A stretch of DNA of 64,000 nt, from positions 7,936,001 through 8,000,000 of the forward strand of contig AP026540.1 in assembly GCA_026075535.2 (NCBI GenBank), written 5' to 3'. The DNA is from Tricholoma matsutake (lineage: Eukaryota; Basidiomycota; Agaricomycetes; Agaricales; Tricholomataceae). The notes beneath the pieces are model-generated. The model worked only from the letters and a program-made list of their open reading frames with translations, had not been told where the DNA came from and did no database searches. Positions within the stretch are counted from its first letter, which is position 1. Each line of letters starts with the position of its first letter. Shown piece by piece: positions 63,501 to 64,000 of the stretch. The translations under genes and the position numbers were made by a program.

Positions 63501-64000
63501 TTCGTAGATCCCTGGCAGAATGGGGATGTTATGTTCAACCCAAGGGCCCAGGGTGTGAGGAATGATGGGGAATTCAACAGGAGGGAAGAAGTCAGGGCAA
63601 AAACTTCCTCATTCTTGTTCGGTCTATGTGTAACCAGTTTTGTGATTTCGAATAAAATCGTGCATGAGGTTTGGTTCTTTGGGTTGCTGGGATGATTATT
63701 ATCAATAATGGCTTTTATGTTCAAGAGTGTATCGGGAAGATGGCAAAAATGTCAGAGGTTTAGGATTAAGTTTTGGCATTTCTTTGAGAGGATCTCCTGT
63801 GATAGTGTGAGTAATGTGAAATCAATCAGGAAGGTCAGTGATGACTGGTCAAACTTTCAATGTGATGGACTTGTACTTCTTCTTAGTGGCTGCAAAGGCA
63901 GGGTATAGAGAATTGGAGGATAAATAGGGTGTGGAACATATTGATGAATCTTGCATAGAGGGGGCCATCGAGGCCAATAAAAATGTAACATACTGTTCAC
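63501..64000 (-). pseudogene. pol: C2 protease-RT linker, partial
   Basis: Minus strand continuation upstream of RT (for example LPGIYEDVCAMLKKK). The frame is broken several times. Continues past the right edge. Confidence 0.55.

Larger units (their letters stand above)
59992..64000 (-). mobile_element. Element C2: second family C copy, open at right edge
   Basis: Minus strand, same pol as element C: integrase C-terminus (59992-60166), hAT insertion, integrase core, RNase H, RT, and the protease-RT linker at the window edge. It has no nested LTR elements. Diverged from C across its length with its own stops. The 3' part including any antisense gene is cut off at 59991. Confidence 0.85.

Noticed and set aside
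1..64000. Neurospora-type RIP as the cause of decay
   Set aside because: Changes cluster at CpG (CGA to TGA, CGA to CAA) rather than CpA, and many CpA sites remain; a formal count was not possible by eye.
1..64000. Any single-copy host gene
   Set aside because: Every frame with recognisable domains belongs to a retroelement or its cargo; remaining ORFs are short and without motifs.

Overview
This window reads as transposon-saturated heterochromatin of a filamentous fungus, most likely a basidiomycete (Agaricomycetes). The reverse transcriptases are Ty3/gypsy types with chromodomains. One group has the PYIDD-x-PVK signature and MGW(M/T)NS turn that I associate with Agaricomycete elements. The intron-like segments are 45-80 nt with GTAAGT donors and CTAAC/CTAAT branch motifs. 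I found no convincing single-copy host gene, rRNA or functional tRNA.

The left two thirds is a nest of LTR retrotransposons. Order was inferred from target-site duplications (TSDs) and from reading frames that rejoin across insertions. Element A (+) enters at base 1 inside RT, runs through integrase, chromodomain and a third sense ORF, and ends in a 3' LTR at 42108-42306. A 9-kb pile of MITEs and tandem repeats (4008-13090) interrupts its ORF3. Element C (minus; 3' LTR 15583-16657, gag near 39.4 kb) interrupts it again. C was itself hit by element D (minus, 20216-27391, TSD CCTTT) and element B (+, 29610-37325, TSD GTTAC). A appears to sit in the 5' LTR of element F (+, to 49926/55697). F's 3' LTR was hit by element G (+, 49927-55685, TSD ACTTT). 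F in turn appears to lie in element H (+, from about 55698). After 57.8 kb there are tRNA-like/TIR arms, hairpin-rich modules and a second C-family copy (C2, minus) that runs off the right edge.

The retroelements are old but their assembly is still legible. In-frame stops are nearly all TGA where relatives have CGA. Catalytic Asp codons of protease, RT and integrase have become Asn at CpG positions. Both patterns are as expected from deamination of methylated CpG.

Three features stand out. First, elements C and B, which have unrelated pols, each carry between pol and 3' LTR a spliced gene on the opposite strand. It encodes a charged coiled-coil region followed by a Zn2Cys6-spaced cysteine cluster, an arrangement recalling the antisense gene of some retroviruses. 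Second, D and B both have an 10-11 nt tract just inside the 5' LTR complementary to the predicted 5' end of their own RNA (33-35 nt after a TATA box), as expected for Tf1-style self-priming. Third, many non-autonomous elements share a module made of a 30-nt palindrome, a short spliceosomal-type intron and a GACA-rich tail, repeated at least eight times on both strands.
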